Made by a program: the position numbers and the translations under genes
Shown here: positions 13,796 through 14,287 of the stretch, piece by piece
Numbering within the stretch: position 1 is the first letter of the stretch
How the letters are laid out: each line of letters begins with the position of its first letter
Assembly: GCA_938092195.1 (NCBI GenBank)
Contig: CALKHD010000205.1
Location: forward strand, 1 to 14,287
Length of the DNA: 14,287 bases
From: an uncultured Flavobacteriales bacterium
GTDB lineage: Bacteria > Bacteroidota > Bacteroidia > Flavobacteriales_D > Sanyastnellaceae
Reading direction: 5' to 3'
Notes under the pieces: model-generated
Databases searched by the model: none
The model's input: only the letters and a program-made list of their open reading frames with translations
Told to the model about the DNA's origin: nothing

Positions 13796-14287
13796 TCAGT
13801 TGGCAAAGTGGGTGCGTGCTGCATCCAACGCCGCCTCCAGTCCATTTGAATCCTTTCCCCCAGCAGTGGCAAAGAAGGCTTGTCCTCCGCCACCGCCTTT
13901 GATGTGACGGGCAAAGTCCCGAACCAACTTACCAGCGTTCCAATCTTTTTCGGCCGCCAATTCCTCGGTGATGAGGCATGTGATGGTGGGTTTGCCACCG
14001 CTCCGACTTCCGAGTACAGCAAACAGCGGAGCCGCCTCAGTTTTCAACTGAAAAGCAATGTCTTTGATGGCGCCGGCTTCCAGGGGAACCTCCTGCACCA
14101 ATAGCCCAGGCGTTCCTTCGCCTCCGGGCCTTTCAATTTGACCAATCAGGTTGCGCTTGAGCTCCATGGCCTGAGCGTGTCGGTATCCCTCGACTTCTTT
14201 TTGCAGGCTGTTCACCTTGCTTTGCAGCTCGGTCACAGCACCCACAAGGTCTGCAGGTGACTTCAGCACCTCAGCCGTTCGGCGCAG
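13796..14287 (-). CDS. alaS: Alanyl-tRNA synthetase, C-terminal part (5' end beyond the window)
   Basis: The frame is open to the right window edge, showing the last 163 residues. They form the linker coiled-coil (VTELQSKVNSLQKEVEGYRH) and the DHHA1/C-Ala region, with the glycine-rich signature HIKGGGGGQAFFATAGGK (near 13853-13906) that ends bacterial AlaS. The GTG at 14269 is an internal valine codon: the preceding residues LRRTAE continue the family sequence. The full enzyme charges tRNA-Ala with alanine in the cytoplasm; the editing and catalytic domains lie outside the window. It is convergent with the small membrane-protein gene with zero spacing, and no terminator hairpin is evident at the junction. 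Confidence 0.93.
   Translation of the reverse strand: MRRTAEVLKSPADLVGAVTELQSKVNSLQKEVEGYRHAQAMELKRNLIGQIERPGGEGTPGLLVQEVPLEAGAIKDIAFQLKTEAAPLFAVLGSRSGGKPTITCLITEELAAEKDWNAGKLVRDFARHIKGGGGGQAFFATAGGKDSNGLEAALDAARTHFAN

Noticed and set aside
1..14287. CRISPR arrays, tRNA/rRNA genes, insertion sequences, phage genes
   Set aside because: No regularly spaced identical repeats, cloverleaf-like segments, transposase or integrase motifs were seen; nearly all sequence is explained by conserved chromosomal genes.

Overview
The window reads as an ordinary, densely coding stretch of a Bacteroidota chromosome, most likely a Flavobacteriales-type lineage that is GC-rich for the group (mid-50s percent by eye). 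The evidence is: a DUF4290 gene next to murA; a MurA with Asp in place of the catalytic-loop Cys; a two-motif DnaJ; an NtrC-type regulator with no DNA-binding domain; a stand-alone copy of the domain that Bacteroidota carry at the N-terminus of signal peptidase I; a secreted sulfotransferase-like protein ending in Cys-rich 'NFNP' modules and a dockerin-like segment; and TAnnTTTG-like promoter boxes.

Layout. (1) 1-1458 (+): the 3' part of a secreted arylsulfotransferase-like protein. (2) 1465-3430 (-): an overlapping sensor kinase / OmpR-type response regulator pair, convergent with gene 1. (3) 3510-5024 (+): a conserved exported protein of unknown role, then a DUF4290 gene with no normal start codon at its conserved N-terminus; a good intrinsic terminator hairpin (5083-5105) follows. 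(4) 5143-7037 (+): murA and a periplasmic TlpA-like thioredoxin. (5) 7152-13301 (+): a compact probable operon grpE - dnaJ - NatA-like ABC ATPase - NatB-like permease - Ppx/GppA phosphatase - sigma-54-type activator, with gaps of 7, 3, -4, -11 and 44 nt. (6) 13421-13795 (+): a small membrane protein. (7) 13796 to the right edge (-): the C-terminal part of alaS, abutting the previous gene tail to tail with no spacer.

How they fit together: grpE/dnaJ supply DnaK co-chaperones. The genes behind them (an efflux-type ABC pair, polyphosphate/ppGpp-type phosphatase, two-component activator) look like a wider stress-response transcription unit. It is preceded by a helically phased array of CTGTCAG-like half-sites that may be its operator. 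No mobile element, CRISPR array, tRNA or rRNA was seen, and there is no gene-free stretch longer than 300 bases. I do not see an obviously new multi-gene system. The best leads are the DUF4290 start anomaly, the phased repeat array before grpE, the operon composition, and several domain-loss or domain-fusion variants.
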